A stretch of 64,000 bases of DNA from Scatophagus argus. Its lineage: Eukaryota > Chordata > Actinopteri > Scatophagidae. The notes under the pieces are model-generated. The model was not told the origin of the DNA, made no database searches, and saw only the letters and a list, made by a program, of their open reading frames with translations. Position numbers and translations under genes: made by a program. The stretch lies in NCBI RefSeq assembly GCF_020382885.2, contig NC_058496.1:22796501-22860500 (forward strand), read 5' to 3'. Below, piece by piece: positions 11,101 to 47,481 of the stretch. Each line of letters starts with the position of its first letter. Positions within the stretch are counted from its first letter, which is position 1.

Positions 11101-14100
11101 CTTCTGCTGGCTTTATGTGGTTATGTGGCCATATCCTAATTTGGGAATCAAACTAAAAACAATCAACCCTCAGCATGTAGCAGAATCCTCAAAATAACCT
11201 AAAAAAGATCTTGTCTTGTCTTTGTCATGTCTTCATTTGTCTAAACTGACCCTGTCATGAATATGTCATGACAGCACTATAAAACCTAGGGATTCACACT
11301 GTTTTGCTTAGCATATAAAAGGATACAGTTATCACGCTTCCTCCAAACAGGAACATGAAAACAAAATCTGCTGTCCTTCCCTGGAAAGAGCCTTCTTCCA
11401 GCATCCGGCAGTATCGGTAACTTAACATAGTTAAGGTCTCTGCTGCAGATTTCATCCATCCATCCATTTTCTATACCGCTTATCCGTCAGGGTTGCGGGG
11501 GAGCTGGAGCCTATCCCAGCTGACTACGGGCGAGAGGCGGGGTTCACCCTGGACTGGTTGCCAGTCAATCACAGGGCCAACACACAAAGACAAACAACCA
11601 CACACTCTCACACTCACACCTAGGGGCAATGTAGAGTAGCCAATTAACCTAATGTGCTAATGTTTTTGGTATTGTGGGAGGAAGCCGGAGTACCCGGAGA
11701 AAACCCACGCAGGCACAGGGAGAACATGCAAACTCCACATAGAAGGGCCCAGACCGGGATTCGAACCTGGAACCCTCTTGCTATGAAGTGACAGTGCTAA
11801 CCACTGCACCACCATGTTTTCATCCCCTGATGAAAATACTAATGCTTCTGTTAGAATTCATGAATATTATTTTTATAGATAAACTGAGATATTTGTTCTG
11901 TTTTTACCTGAGCAAACACTGTGGTAAAAGATACAGAAAGATGATGTTGAACATAAAACTGAATCCCAGAGAACCAAAGAAGAGGAAGCTGGAGATCAGG
12001 CGCCATATCTGAGAGAAAGAAAGAAAAAACTGAGGAACAACATACCGTATAGGCATGTTTTAAATGAATTTAACAGTTCATGTTACCTGGTATCTTTTGA
12101 TGATCAGTTCTGGATTAAAGTAGAGCTGAAAGGGGGTGATAACCTCAAGTTGCTTAAAAAAAAAAACAAACAAAAAACAGAAATAAATAGTAGCAATAAA
12201 ATCTTTATTATTATTTGATTATAATCATTTAACACATGGGCATTTCAGGTGTTTGAAATGTATTTGTCAACAACTATAGCTCGTGTGGGCATGCCTGGAG
12301 ACTGGAGTCTAAACAGATTATGAATGACAGTACTGTAAAATGCAGTACTAATAGTTGTTTTCATAAGAGAAGTTATAATGTGTTGACAAATACTGCACAT
12401 TAATAAACATTACAAAATGTCCTATAACTGTGTATAATTACATTATAGAGTATTATAAAACATTTGCATTCATGTGCTTCTTATAGATGCTAATTGGTGG
12501 AGTTCAAATGCTACCATTGCATTGCCAGATATAATTTATTCATATTGGTGAGAGGAATATAATTGAAATAATAATAATTGAAAAAGTGAAACTTTTGCCT
12601 CAACTAAGAATTCAATTGCATTTATCTCCTATCCTCACACTGTCACTGTTTTTTCCAGAGTGAACACTACAACATTTTAGAGAAATAAAATTTCCAGTGC
12701 TTTTTTGTGAGTCATTTGCTTTCACCTATGACCCATTACATATCTACTGATGTTACAGCTGTTCTCATCTTTTACCTCTCATCTGACAGTACATCTACTA
12801 CAGAGTTTATGCTACAACTACAAAACTTCTTTAGTCAGTCACATTTTATCTTTCACTTCAGTTGTTTTAACCTATTACACGTCAACCACTATTTCAGTGA
12901 TGACAATGTGTAAAGCACATCTAGCACCTCTACTTTAGCTGCACTCAGTGATAACCCTACTTCCATCTTTCTCTTCACTTACACTTTCACTTTTCAAACT
13001 TTTCACGGCCACTTCCAGCGCTGCCACCCACTACATGTCTACTGACATTTCAACTACTATCATCTTTTATACTTTAACTAACAGGTCAACAACCATTAGT
13101 TTGCACTTCAGCTAACATTTTGTCTGATGTCATTGCTGACATGTCAACTGCATGTGCAGACATCGCGATTATCTCCAGGTCTTCACTTGAACCGATAACA
13201 CTGCAACAGCTTAAAACAGTTCTAAACTAAGTGATGACACCTCATCACAGCTCAGCTATTTTAAGGACTTCACCTCAACTGTGTTTATCTCTTCTTCTTC
13301 AACCAACAGCTCAGCTACTTTTAAAGTTTACACTTTAACTACAACTTCAACTAGTTTTTTGTTTACATATTACACACTTCAACTGCTTTCACCCACTACA
13401 TAGCAAACCTTTCAACTGTGTCAATGATACAGGACTTCCACTTCCACTGATTTTTATTCTTCATCTAACAGGTCAACTACATTCATTCAGCTTTACTCAG
13501 TGTTTAGACTTCCACTAACAGCTCAGCTCAGCTCAGTAATAAAGCTTCAACTGACATATCAGCTACTTCAATGACTTCTACTTTACTGACACTTTGCTGA
13601 CGCTTTACTTGTCACTACTTTACTATTACTTGATTGGAACTTCCTTTAAGTTAAATCTGTCATACATCTCAAAGAGTTAACTCAAAACAGTTTAGCAGTT
13701 TATATCATTTCAAAAGGTCTGAGGAACATTAAACATGTTAAGATACTGAAACTATTTCAGATGTTTTTTTCCTTTTTTGGTTGACATCTTTACTTTCTCA
13801 AAAAACATGGAAAACCAACACCTGACCAAAACTGTTTGTTGCTCAGTGTTCATTAAGTAATCTGAGATTTTGAAAGCATTAGAGAACAACTTGAATTAAT
13901 TCTGTTAATGTAAAAGCTATGTCTACTTTAAAAATCAACATACTTAATTAAAAGTTCATTATTCAGTTCATAATAAGTAGCCTGATTGTGAATTTTAAGA
14001 GAAAAAGTTAAATCAATGTTTTCTTTCTACACTCAGTCTAAATAATTGTTTCCTCTCTGAATAAGTCCTGGAAGTTAGAGTTAAAACTCTGTTGTATCTT

Positions 14101-14223
14101 CATTGTTACTGAGTTTTAGTTTTTGCTTCTTACCACAGCAGCAGTGGTGAGGACGCAGGCAGTTGTGTACGCTCGAGTCACCACGGGAATCTGGAAATAC
14201 TCCTGAGTGAAGCTGTGAGCCAT
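8109..14223 (-). CDS. derl3: Derlin-3-like ER membrane protein
   Basis: Derlins are rhomboid-fold pseudoproteases of the ER membrane that help move misfolded proteins to the cytosol for degradation. Seven exons join in frame (minus strand): 14223-14134, 12152-12087, 12008-11935, 11420-11327, 9674-9479, 8529-8439, 8196-8109, giving 232 residues against about 235-240 for the family. Visible family signatures are [20 protein letters not shown], the loop-1 motif IWRL (residues 53-56), [47 protein letters not shown] and [14 protein letters not shown]. The C-terminus ([12 protein letters not shown]) lacks the p97-binding SHP box known in Derlin-1 and -2, which with the neighbouring mmp11 favours Derlin-3. 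An in-frame ATG directly precedes the chosen start. The exon 3 donor (CT|GTATCT) is weak; reading on gives a stop. Derlin-2 remains an alternative. Confidence 0.9.
8690..9191 (+). mobile_element. Internally deleted Tc1-like element in the last intron region of derl3
   Basis: Starts with CACTATATGGACAAAAGTAT and ends with the matching inverted end TACTTTTATCTATGTAGTGTA. Between them is the C-terminal half of a Tc1 transposase ([51 protein letters not shown]) interrupted by a stop and a frameshift; the similarity resumes in another frame with [11 protein letters not shown]. About 500 bp long. It lies within intron 5 of derl3 (between exons 5 and 6), in antisense orientation, and is the same family as the copy at 32126. 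Confidence 0.75.
10025..10130. repeat. Dispersed repeat piece with ATAAGCCGCA motif
   Basis: Contains GAGTATAAGCCGAACGCACC and GACTATAAGCCGCAGGTGTC, a phrase I recognise as recurring in teleost genomes. The ends are not defined. It lies in derl3 intron 4. Confidence 0.4.
10489..11025 (+). mobile_element. Probable hAT-type transposon remnant
   Basis: The plus frame 10489-10845 encodes a Ser/Ala/Thr-rich N-terminus followed by [16 protein letters not shown], resembling the start of the hAT transposases with a TTF/ZMYM-type zinc finger (the region before the finger). The right edge at about 11009-11025 reads CCTAGAACCGGCCCTG, whose complement CAGGGCCGGTTCTAGG resembles a hAT terminal repeat. 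No left terminal repeat or catalytic domain was found, so this is a truncated piece in derl3 intron 4. The family assignment is inference from remembered sequences. Confidence 0.4.
11456..11815 (-). mobile_element. tRNA-derived SINE, near full length
   Basis: On the minus strand it starts with a tRNA-like head (TGGTGCAGTGGTTAGCACTG, then GGTTCGAATCCC, the A and B boxes of an internal Pol III promoter) and ends in a body finishing with TATAGAAAATGGATGGATGG. It is the same family as the copies at 44601, 47482, 57343, 61394 and 62533. Located in derl3 intron 3, sharing the gene's strand. Confidence 0.75.
12640..13640. repeat. Degenerate CAACT/ACTTCA-rich minisatellite-like tract
   Basis: About 1 kb of derl3 intron 1 is built from loosely repeated phrases such as TCAACTAC, CAGCTACTT, ACTTCAACT and AACAGCTCAGCT, with three exact GCTCA units in a row near 13522-13536. 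The plus strand is pyrimidine- and A-rich with very little G. No coding function is supported although it can be read as Ser/Thr-rich in places. Confidence 0.5.
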
Positions 14224-14309
14224 CATTGCTGCCACTGCTGCTGCCTCACTGTCAACCATGATTTACTTACTCAATGAACAGCATAGGCCCTGCCCCCTCA
14301 CCACACCAA

Positions 14310-14314
14310 CCAAT
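14310..14314 (-). promoter_or_regulatory. CCAAT box in derl3 upstream region
   Basis: CCAAT (ACCAATCAG context) lies about 87 bp upstream of the derl3 start codon, next to a C-rich stretch GCCCCCTCACC at 14293-14303. No exact ER-stress element (CCAAT-N9-CCACG) was found in either orientation, although mammalian derlin genes are induced by ER stress. Confidence 0.3.
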
Positions 14315-14329
14315 CAGATTCACTCATCA

Positions 14330-17300
14330 ATTAACACCATCCACCCCATACACACTAAACTTTTAACCCATTACAGAGACAAATTGGAGTACAGATGCAG
14401 AAATGACATTTATGTTACTTTCTTTTTCTGACATATTCACATTAAATCCCAGTGTTACATTTTCAGTCTTGCTTAAAACAGATCCTAAAAATGTGAGTGG
14501 AATTTAGATGGTAAAATAAATAAAAGAATGAAAGAAAAATTAGATCGTAATAATTGCACAACAAAAAATAAATGATTAAAATAAAATTATTGTAAAAAAT
14601 AAGGCAGCCATTATTGAAACAAATACTGTGACGAAGAATTTCCTCACAAAATTCAAAATTTTTGAAAGATTTGACGTAGAAATTACTCTTAACTCATAAT
14701 TTAAGACACTATCTTGTATCACTCATTGCTCAAAGATTTTCAAAGTTTTTTCTGTCAAATTTTATTTTATTACTCAAATTGGCTAGAAAATGAACTTATT
14801 TGTCTTTCAGCCAGTTGAATGAGTACAAATGCTTCCTGGCTAGTCTTTTTTGAACATGCATGATTTTCTTATATTCTGCACAAAAACTGAAGTGTGATAA
14901 GTTGGTCCAAACAATTACATTTAGATATAAAAAATGAGAACTAATGAGTATGTCTTCATTAAAATTTCCCACACATCACATCATTTTACATGATGAATTA
15001 GCTTTAATATCTCCAGAGGCAGCAGAGTTTGATAAAAAAGGTTACAGTTTATTAGAAAGTAAACAGTATGCAGTTCATACATTTCAATGTACAGACTATA
15101 GGCTACATATGAGTAAAAAAAAAAAAAAAATCCAAGACATGTATGTACAACAACTGTTTGCTAAGCTTTTTTTTGCCTATAAATAGTTTTTAAAAGCAGA
15201 GTTCACTGATTAACACTTGAAATGGGTTGTAGAAATGATTCAAACAACATTAACAACAAACAGGCTATAAAGAAACAACAAAGTCTGAATGATGAAAACT
15301 GTAAAGACTCGTCAGTGTCCTGCACTGAAAAACTAACATGATGAATGCCACAGTTTGCACTGAACCTTCACATTTCAAGTGCTACAACCAGGGACAAAGC
15401 AGAGGTAATGTCACATTAGCTGAATCAGCACGTCTCAGACTAGGAGCATGACCCTAAAAGAGGTTGTTCCATGAGGTTTTATTGCACCCATGAGATCCTT
15501 TCAGTATCCAGCAGTGATGGAAGAAGCATTCAAATCCTTTGCTTAAGTAAAAATTCAAAATTCTAATTGTGTAAAAGTACAGAACTATGTGCACGAATTA
15601 TGTTTCCATATGTGTTATCATATATAACTTTGTTAGATTATTAATACTGATGTATCATTGTGTAAGCAGCATTATACTATTGTAGCTGCTTGAGGTGGAG
15701 TTAGTTCTAACTACTTTATACACATTTAGGAGGTTTAGGGGACAGGTCCCTCCAAATGACCACAAGATAACTGGGGGTCTGGGAATGGATAAATGGGGGA
15801 AAAAAAAAAAAAAAAAAAGTGCATTAGTTCTATGGATTTTTTTGATTGTGAACTATTGGATCATTTGACCTCTTCAAGCCTCAAACAACTTAGATTTTTG
15901 TAAGCTGTCACAAACCCAAATCTAGAACTCATACTGCTTCTCTGTAGTCTGTGCACACTGAAAAGTACACAAAATAAATTATATGGTCAAATTCAAATTA
16001 AGTTTGCTGTTGATGCTAACTATTCTCCCATAATGCACTGCACAGAGAAAATGGAGCAGCTGCTCAACCTTGGAAAGCATCAAAGTAATTTGTGGATACC
16101 AGACAAACAGCTCCAGAAAACTCTCAGAAAATAAAAATATGTTCCATGTGAGAGAAACCATTTCGATTTCAAAGTATCAAAATATTTTCAAAGTCTCAAA
16201 TCAGCTGATGTTGATGTTACATGTAATATGTCACTTCTGGTAAAGAATGTTGATTTTGGTATACTAACCGCAACAATAATGTAGATTTTTAAGATTTTAG
16301 TAATTAGTGTTCATGTTTTTAATGTGAATTTTGAATCTTAAAAGTTTTGCATAACTACAATGCAATCTAATAAATGTAGTGGAGTAATAGAAAAACATTT
16401 ACCTCTGAAATATAGTGGATGAGAAACTACAAGAAAATGTAAATACCCAAATACCTCAAAATTCTATTTGAGTAAATGTATTTTCCACCACTGCCATTGA
16501 TCTATGTGATAACTTCTCGCAAAACTCAAGCTTCAGCTGGTAAATTAGAAAAATGGCCTGAGAGGTAAAAACAGGGTCAAAGTTAAAGCTTCAGTTTGTT
16601 TTTGGGAGTAATTGACTGACCATGTTAATAACCGCTGATCCATGCAGCAGCTGCTGTCCCTGAATGTGTCACACTGAATAGAGCCTGAATAGAGCACCAG
16701 ATTATGCAAGTAAGAAATGACTTCTTCACAAAATATCATGACATTCTCTGAAGACATATTACACTTGTCCTGCAATAACAGTGTTGCACTCTAGATGGCG
16801 CCCTAAAGCTTTTTACTGCCTCAGTGGCCTGCAGACTGATGAGTGATTACTGACAAGAGCTTCAGACCCTCATATTAAAAGAGTGACATCAAAGCATGAC
16901 ATACTGTGATGTTAACAACTTTTCTTCCCATATGAATGAATAATTTCCCGAAACGCAGATATTGTTTAACTTTACCTGTGAAGAAAAGTAGGTAACATAA
17001 TATCGAAAAGCTACTTGAGAAAAAATGTATTTTAATTTGACTTATGTCAGCTGTGTATAGTCTAAATCACAACAGCAGGGGGAAGCATCACATCCCTGCT
17101 TGTACACTGCAAAATACATAAACTCTACTCTATCTTAACTCTAAACTTTATCTTAGAAACAGGTGAGCCATTTAAAACACACTGGCACCCTCAGTAATGA
17201 CAGAACATCACCACCAGTCCCTAACTCCTTTACATAGACTGAGACTTCACGTTTAGAAGGAACTGGATAAATGGCCTCCTCCTTGGAAAGAATACCAGCA

Positions 17301-18448
17301 TTTATTTGCCCTAAATTTATTCTGTCAGGCAAAATATTGAAGAGTTGGTTTATCTAGAGTCAGTGAATAAGACATGAAGCACATTAAGTTTGTGACTAAA
17401 ACATCTCTCAGCAAATGAAAAGATGCAAAGTGGTGGCAAATGCTTAAGTAATCTTCTTCCTCTGTTTATCTAACAACATAGTGGAACGTAATCACCTTAA
17501 TTTGATTTTATTTATTTAGATAGATAGATAGATAGATACTTTATTGATCCTGAGGGAAATTCAATACCTATTTTACTATTTTACTATAATTCTAAATATA
17601 ATATTTACTAAATATAATTTTTACTATAAGTCCCTAAAGGCTTTTAAGGCTGAGCAGGAGCCATTCACCTTATGAAGAGACAGATGCACATAAGTCCATA
17701 ATGCTTGGTCAAAGTTACTGTGTCCGAATCTTTATGTGTGTTATGACAGGTTTCCAAAATGCTGTATAATAAAAGAGCAACAAACAATGTGAATTGCTCT
17801 GAGTCATGGTCAGTTTAAGTTTGGTTGGCAGAAAAATCAAATACATGCGTGAATACATCCTTAAAATAGCAAGGTGTAACTGAAAATTATGTTTACCATC
17901 ATTTTTGGGTTTAAAGTTACAGCATTAAAACAAAAGCAGACTTTTGCTCGTGTCCATGGCAGCTCGCAATCAATCTTTTGCAACTCCTGATGTCACTCTT
18001 TAAACACCTGAGGATCAGCAAGTCCATCAGTGATAAAAAATAAAAACAACTAAAATAGAAAACATCCATTATAGGACGTAAGACAGTCCGCAATAAACCG
18101 AAAATCTCAATGTCAGTCTGAAATATGGGAGTTAAGAATGGTGAAGTTTACATTAGCACTTACACATCATTAATACAGGACCCAGATCTCTGCCATAAGG
18201 TGACAAATGTGCAAAATCAGTATGTGTATAGCTGCACAGGATGTGCCAAGTCTGAGGAAACATACCTTGGTTTCCCTGAGAAGAAGGTGTAACTGATCTG
18301 AGTGTCAATGAAGTGAAGTGGAGTGAAGCATACCAGATTTAAAGGAGCCTGTTTCATCTCCTTGAACATACAAACGTCTCTGCTTAAAAAAAAAAAAAAA
18401 AACCCTCTTCATTGCCAGAAAAACATCTGTTCTTCACAGGTTAAAGAC
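14330..18448. other. Intergenic between derl3 and the mmp11 3' end
   Basis: About 4.1 kb, A/T-rich, with poly(A) runs at 15116-15129 and 15799-15818 and a GATA microsatellite near 17517. Part of it must be the mmp11 3' UTR, but no single polyadenylation signal could be chosen. No coding exon was recognised. Confidence 0.5.
17514..17572 (-). repeat. LINE-type 3' tail with (GATA)n
   Basis: Five TAGA units run into TACTTTATTGATCCTGAGGG, the complement of a phrase found at the 3' end of fish non-LTR elements (CCCTCRGGATCAATAAAGTA followed by a tetranucleotide repeat). A related tail is at 46590-46634. Confidence 0.45.
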
Positions 18449-42112
<23,664 letters not shown>

Positions 42113-42224
42113 CCTCACCGCCGTCTGGAGCCGTTGTGGTGCACAGGGAGGCTGGTTTTGGCGCAGCTGTGTGCGGTGCGCAATGCCGGGAGTCACACGG
42201 CTGCAGGATCCGGGGCGACTTCTC

Positions 42225-42232
42225 TTTAAATA
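42225..42232 (-). promoter_or_regulatory. mmp11: Probable TATA-like element of mmp11
   Basis: Minus strand TATTTAAA, 113 bp before the mmp11 start codon, in front of a locally CpG-rich 5' UTR (GCGCAGC, GTGCGGTGCGCA). A transcription start near 42195-42200 would fit. No experimental support; motif and spacing only. Confidence 0.35.
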
Positions 42233-43324
42233 GACTCTGATTTCTTTGTTCTTCTACGTTTTTTTCCTCCACATACACTCGTTTTTTTTTTTTTTTTTTT
42301 TTTACAGCCCAGGGCTGATAATACCACCCGCTACCATGTGACTCTTAACCCTTTCTCTTCCGTTTGCCCGTCAACGCAGAGCAGATGATGACAGTTTAGC
42401 TCTGCGTATTTCTCCCATCTGTTGTTTTCGATGTTATGAACACCAAGAAACTCGGTGTTAACTTTTAGGAGAAAAACACCATACTCAATATTTCATATTA
42501 AACACCATGACCGAGCATGCACAGGCAGGCACACTCCAGTACCTATGGGAATATTATAGGATTATTATAAGAGTATTACAAGGACACAAAAGTCCTAACC
42601 AACCGTCACAAAACACACTACAATTCCATTTAAATCCTTTTCATGAGAAGGGACAGATTTAGCCGGTGTTAATACAGTATACCCAGTGCACACCTAAGAA
42701 TCAAAAGAAAGTGAATTTAGTTTTCCACACAGTTTAGTAGTGATATATCCATGACAACAGAAATACTGAGGTCATCATTCCGAGTCCCCACTTGAAAAAA
42801 CTGGTCACACGTATCTCTGTGTTTGACATTTTGAAGCTTAACTCAGTCAGTCAATATTAATCTGTGTTTGTGTTATAAAAGAATTTAGTTTCGCACTTAT
42901 ACAAGAGTTTAGGACTCGTGATGACCAAAACATAAACATAAAAAGTGATCAAAGTCTATGCAACAGAACCAGAAATATAATCTTTTTCATTGTCGAAACC
43001 TTACGCCTACATTACCCACAATGCAGCTCAGCCACCAACAGCTCATTCCGGTGTGTTATACTTGTCAGCTGGTGCCGTCTGGGGTCTCTACCCTCCAGCA
43101 GTGTAGAGGAGCTGGCTACACAGATCTATATTCACTTCCTTGGAAGATGCACCCAGATTTTCAGATTTTTCTTCAGCCCCAAATGATGATGACTTGAGTG
43201 ACATCACTTGAGGATATTTATCAGTCTTCACTCAGCTCCCTCTGGAGCCACAAAAGGCTTGCTACTTATTTTACATTTACAGGCTTTGATGTGGTGGCAT
43301 TCCCCTCTAAGTGCAGAGCTGGAG

Positions 43325-43560
43325 TCAGGATTAGCTTAGTTTGGCATGAATAGGCCTACAGGGAGCAGAGTGAAACAGCTATCTCGGCCCTGTCCAAAGA
43401 ACAAAAGTACGTTCAGCAACTCTAATTCTTGGGAATTAACATGTTGTATCTTGTTTGTTTCATCTATACACAAAGACAAATGTAAAAATGACAATTTGTG
43501 GATTTGGGGGAGTTACCTTGAGGTTGCTAGCCAACTAGCTGAGATGCTGAACAGAGGTTC
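43325..43560. repeat. Dispersed repeat, TTAGCTTAGTTTGGCATGAA type
   Basis: Contains AGTGAAACAGCTATCTCGGC-CTGTCCAAAG, AACATGTTGTATCTTGTTTG and ACAATTTGTGGATTTGGGGG, a phrase order I recognise from a common teleost repeat. Short echoes occur at 31785-31805 and 44985-45020. Class not determined. Confidence 0.4.
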
Positions 43561-44600
43561 TGCGTGGATGGATAAATTGTTTTTCATCAAGTCTCAGTAT
43601 ACAAACTGTCTCTCTCACATTTTTATTCTTGCACAGATTTTACAAACAAATTCTAACATGATTATTTGAGAACTATAGATGTGCTGGAAGGTGGAGAGTT
43701 TTAGACTTTGAACAGAGACAGGCTAGGTGTTTCAAGTCCGCTAAGATTAGACTAAGACTAACTACCTCTTCATTACATCTCTGTGCTCAGTGAACCTGTT
43801 TAAGATTGATCATCAAACTCTCGGAGACAGGAAATGTCAAAGTGTGGATAAAATGAGGAATAATTATGATGTTAATAACCAATATGAAGGGGGGAGACAG
43901 TGTGTGTGAATTGTAGTCTCATGGGAATGGATTGAGTTTTTTGGAATAAAGAACAAAAGAATACAATTTGGAGGAAAGTAATCAGCTGATTTAGCTGTAA
44001 GATAAAATGCATAAGATCCACGGTTGGACCCACTGGAGGTCTCTGATCCACTTGCATCCCTTTGTGTAGGAAAAACTGTGAGTTGGTTTGAGATCATTTC
44101 TATAATTACAACCACTAATAGCAGCAAAGAATTTAGCAGAGCTTTCCTGTGTAATGGCTGTCAGGTTTCTGAAGGCTATTTGGACATAAAAAGGGAGGGG
44201 GGTGTCTAATAAACTGTGATTGCCTGACAAGGAATTGCAAGCTCTGCACCACATCAGGCCTCTTATCTTATAAGTGTAATGAAAGGGAAAAGGGAAAGGT
44301 TTTATACAGTGACACTACCAATTTCTGGACAGGAGACTATAATTAATGTCTCTGGTTGCAGATGTGTTATGTACAGAGGCCAATTAGAGTTAAAGCTGAG
44401 ACTGTATTGGTTAAATATCAGTGGATTTTGGCTTTTACCTTCTTGCTTTTTGTGTGAGTGGTGATACAGGCACACACAGTATAGGTATATAACATCATAA
44501 CACACAGTAACAGTAATAACCAAAGAAGAAGTTTCTGTTTTCAACAGATATATAACATAAAGACTCATATCGGTCAGATGTATCTTTTTAGCCTTTTTTT

Positions 44601-44668
44601 CATTCATTTTCTATACCGCTTATCCGTCAGGGTCGCAGCCTCTCCCAGCAGGCTACAGGCGAGAGTCT
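44601..44668 (-). repeat. SINE fragment (3' body only)
   Basis: Complement of the 3' end of the SINE at 62533: ATTTTCTATACCGCTTATCC then GTCAGGGTCGCAGC and a diverged GGCTACAGGCGAGAG. Confidence 0.65.
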
Positions 44669-45485
44669 TATCTTCATTTATTTCAGGAATTGTCTTTGCA
44701 CCATTGGCCCAAAAACAAATAAAATTTAATAACAAACAACTTTCAGCACAGCATGGGCACTCCTAATGTGTGCAAGGTAAAGAAGTGGTTCATCATTTTA
44801 AATTAACTTCTATGTTTTCTTGCTGTGAGTGAAGATGAAGATCAATAACAATATCAGGCCTGTGTGTTGCAGACGGAGCTGGAGTACAGACATTAATTTA
44901 GCTAAAAAAAAAAAGTATGACTCTGTCTAAAGTGTAAAAATAAAACTCATTAATGTTTTGTCTCATTTGTGGCACAGGCAAGCAAAAATGTAAAAATGAT
45001 CATTTGGAAATTTAGGTGGTGTTAGCCCTACAGGGGATAAGAATGACAGAATGTGCATTCTCGATAGTGTTGCAGCTGTTATTATCTGTCATTGTCATTG
45101 TCATCTGTCAATCATTCATCAGAAATGTATGAGCTATATATGAAAGACAAACACCCATATAAAGAAAAGCTCCCAACAGAGGAACAAGTGCAAAACTGAA
45201 CTTATAATGTCAAGGTTAAACCACAAGCTGTTACAGATTAAATAAACCACATACATGTTTATACATGACACCAACAAAAAAGAATAATATCTTCCCAAGC
45301 TTTTCTCTTTACAGGCTTAGTTATCCCAAAAATTGATTGTATAAAATATTAGATTGTTATGCTTTTATCAATGGAATCATGATCAATAGAAATAGAAAAC
45401 AACAACAACAAACAAACAAAAAAACTCTTTAAAGTCAAAGTGAAAACAGGTTTCTACATAGTGATGTCAAATAATTAAAAATATA

Positions 45486-45821
45486 TAATGCAAAATAAGT
45501 GATTCCATAAATATTCACCCCATTCAAGTCAGTATTTACTACATGCACCTTTCTTTGGCCGCAATCACGGCACTAAGTCTGTGTGGTTATGTCTCAATCA
45601 GGCTTGCACATCTGGACACTACAATTTTACTCTACTCTACTCTTTACTTTTTTTGCAAAACTGCTCAAGCTTTGCTAGGTTGTGCAGGAATCAGGTGTGA
45701 GGGGTTTTTTTTGTAAGTTTTTGTCCCCTCCAAAAAGGCCAAATTATATTGACTGTGATTCAGTTTATAAAAGGGGACAACATCCAAGGGGGTGAGTACT
45801 TTTTACAGGCACTGTATAAGA
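45486..45821. mobile_element. Tc1-like non-autonomous remnant
   Basis: From AAGTGATTCCATAAATATTC through CAAGTCAGTATTTACTACAT and CACATCTGGACACTACAATT to GAGTACTTTTTACAGGCACTGTA. These are the non-coding end sequences of a fish Tc1 family related to the copy at 7330 (both finish in GCACTGTA). No transposase reading frame remains. Confidence 0.55.
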
Positions 45822-46589
45822 AGCTAGGTGTATACCCGCGTTACTCATTGGTTAGCAGGTTAGCTAATAGGCAAATAGGCAAAACTCTGCAATAATTAGT
45901 AAGCTGACACTTTGAGCCCTAAAAATTATCTTAAAAATATTCATATCAACCCCAAAATTGTAAAACTGGGCTTTCATGCATTGAAATAGTCTAGTTGATA
46001 TGAATCATCAAAAAGTTGTCATTTAGCCTCTGTCTCATCCTTGTTTTGTTTTTGTTGAAGTTTGCCAGTTCACTCCAAATGTTAAACTGTCTTCACCCAT
46101 TCAGATTTAACTCAACCAGTGAGATAATTCCTGCTGCAGGCAGGCATCTGAGAATGGTTTGCCTAAACTTAGATCTACTGTGTTCCAATCATGCTTTATG
46201 TAATTTTATTGTGATCTCCAGCTCAGCTATTTGACTCTGAACTTTCCATAAACTCTTAATTGTCTTAGTGGATTCTTGCTCTTGTAACCTGCGCTACACT
46301 GGCCATTGTCATCACGTGAATCATATAAACAAGCTATCTCATGTTCCTCACAGATGGTCTCAATGCATTTTCTCCTCTGTACTTTTTACAAGAGGTGGCA
46401 GTGGTCCAACACGTGACAGCAGCTCTCAATTAGAAAAGATATATGCTTTAAAATCAGTATCAGAGTTACTGCTAAGGCCAGTAACTATAATGGAATTTAT
46501 CTATATAGCAGAGGAAATGCTGAAAACTTAAACTGTGGAGTCTGACATAACGTGCTGGTTCAGGTAGAATGATGTAATGCTAAATACTC

Positions 46590-46770
46590 TTGAATTTCCC
46601 TCGGGATCAATAAAGTATCTATCTGTCTATCTACATAATGGAAATAGATGGCTTATTGGTCAGTCTATGGGTCCACAGAAAAATAGAATATCTCACCAAT
46701 ATACAGTATATCAAGAATTTCCCTCCAGGGATTAATAAAGGAATTCTGATTCTGAATTCTGATTCTGATT
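46590..46770 (+). repeat. Two LINE-type 3' tails in tandem
   Basis: Tail 1 is GAATTTCCCTCGGGATCAAT-AAAGTATC followed by (TATC/TGTC)n at 46591-46632. Tail 2 is GAATTTCCCTCCAGGGATTA-ATAAAGG followed by (ATTCTG)n at 46716-46770. Both match the 3' tail style of teleost non-LTR elements. Confidence 0.5.
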
Positions 46771-47481
46771 CTGATATATTACCTACAATACTGGAATATG
46801 AACCTCTGAAAACTAGTTTTTCTCTTTAACATGAAGTGGTCATACTTGATGCTGATTAGTGTACTGATCAAAACACTCATGTAGACTACACATTCACCAT
46901 CAAATATCTGCGTACTAATTTTTATTATCATTTACACATTTATATCTATCACTATCAATATACTAATCATCCCAGTCAGACACCTGCAATTTTGTTTCCA
47001 GGCCCACATCCAGTCCTTGTTTTACGGTGTCTTTGTCCAGGTCAAATCGAGCTGAAGATGTTTTCAGGTGAAAAGATGTTTGTGGTTTCCATCTGGTCCT
47101 GATACAGCAGCTGTTGGTCTGATATGAATGGAATCTTTGGTCTGTTTATCACATGAGCACATTATAATAATGGAGCTCAGTGCTCTCCTTTTGGTGAAAT
47201 TGCAAAAGCCATAAAAAGGCACACAACAAAAGTGCACAGCATGGCATTCAAGTGAGCTCATGTCAAGTTGGTGTTTGCATGTGTGCAATGGGTGTTTTTC
47301 ATTCCAAGGGCTTGACTTGTTTAACCCTCATAACATTTTCCCATGTACACAGCATATTTCACACATCCCAGTAAGTTTTAAAAAATTATTCAGTTCATTT
47401 AAAGACTTGGACGTCTGTACAGGTTGGACAAGAAAGCTTGCATAGTTTGCTGGTTTAATGGCTAAGAACATCTTAGCAGGG

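Noticed and set aside
14281..14330. ER-stress response element (CCAAT-N9-CCACG) at the derl3 promoter
   Set aside because: CCAAT is present but the CCACG half is not at the required spacing in either orientation.
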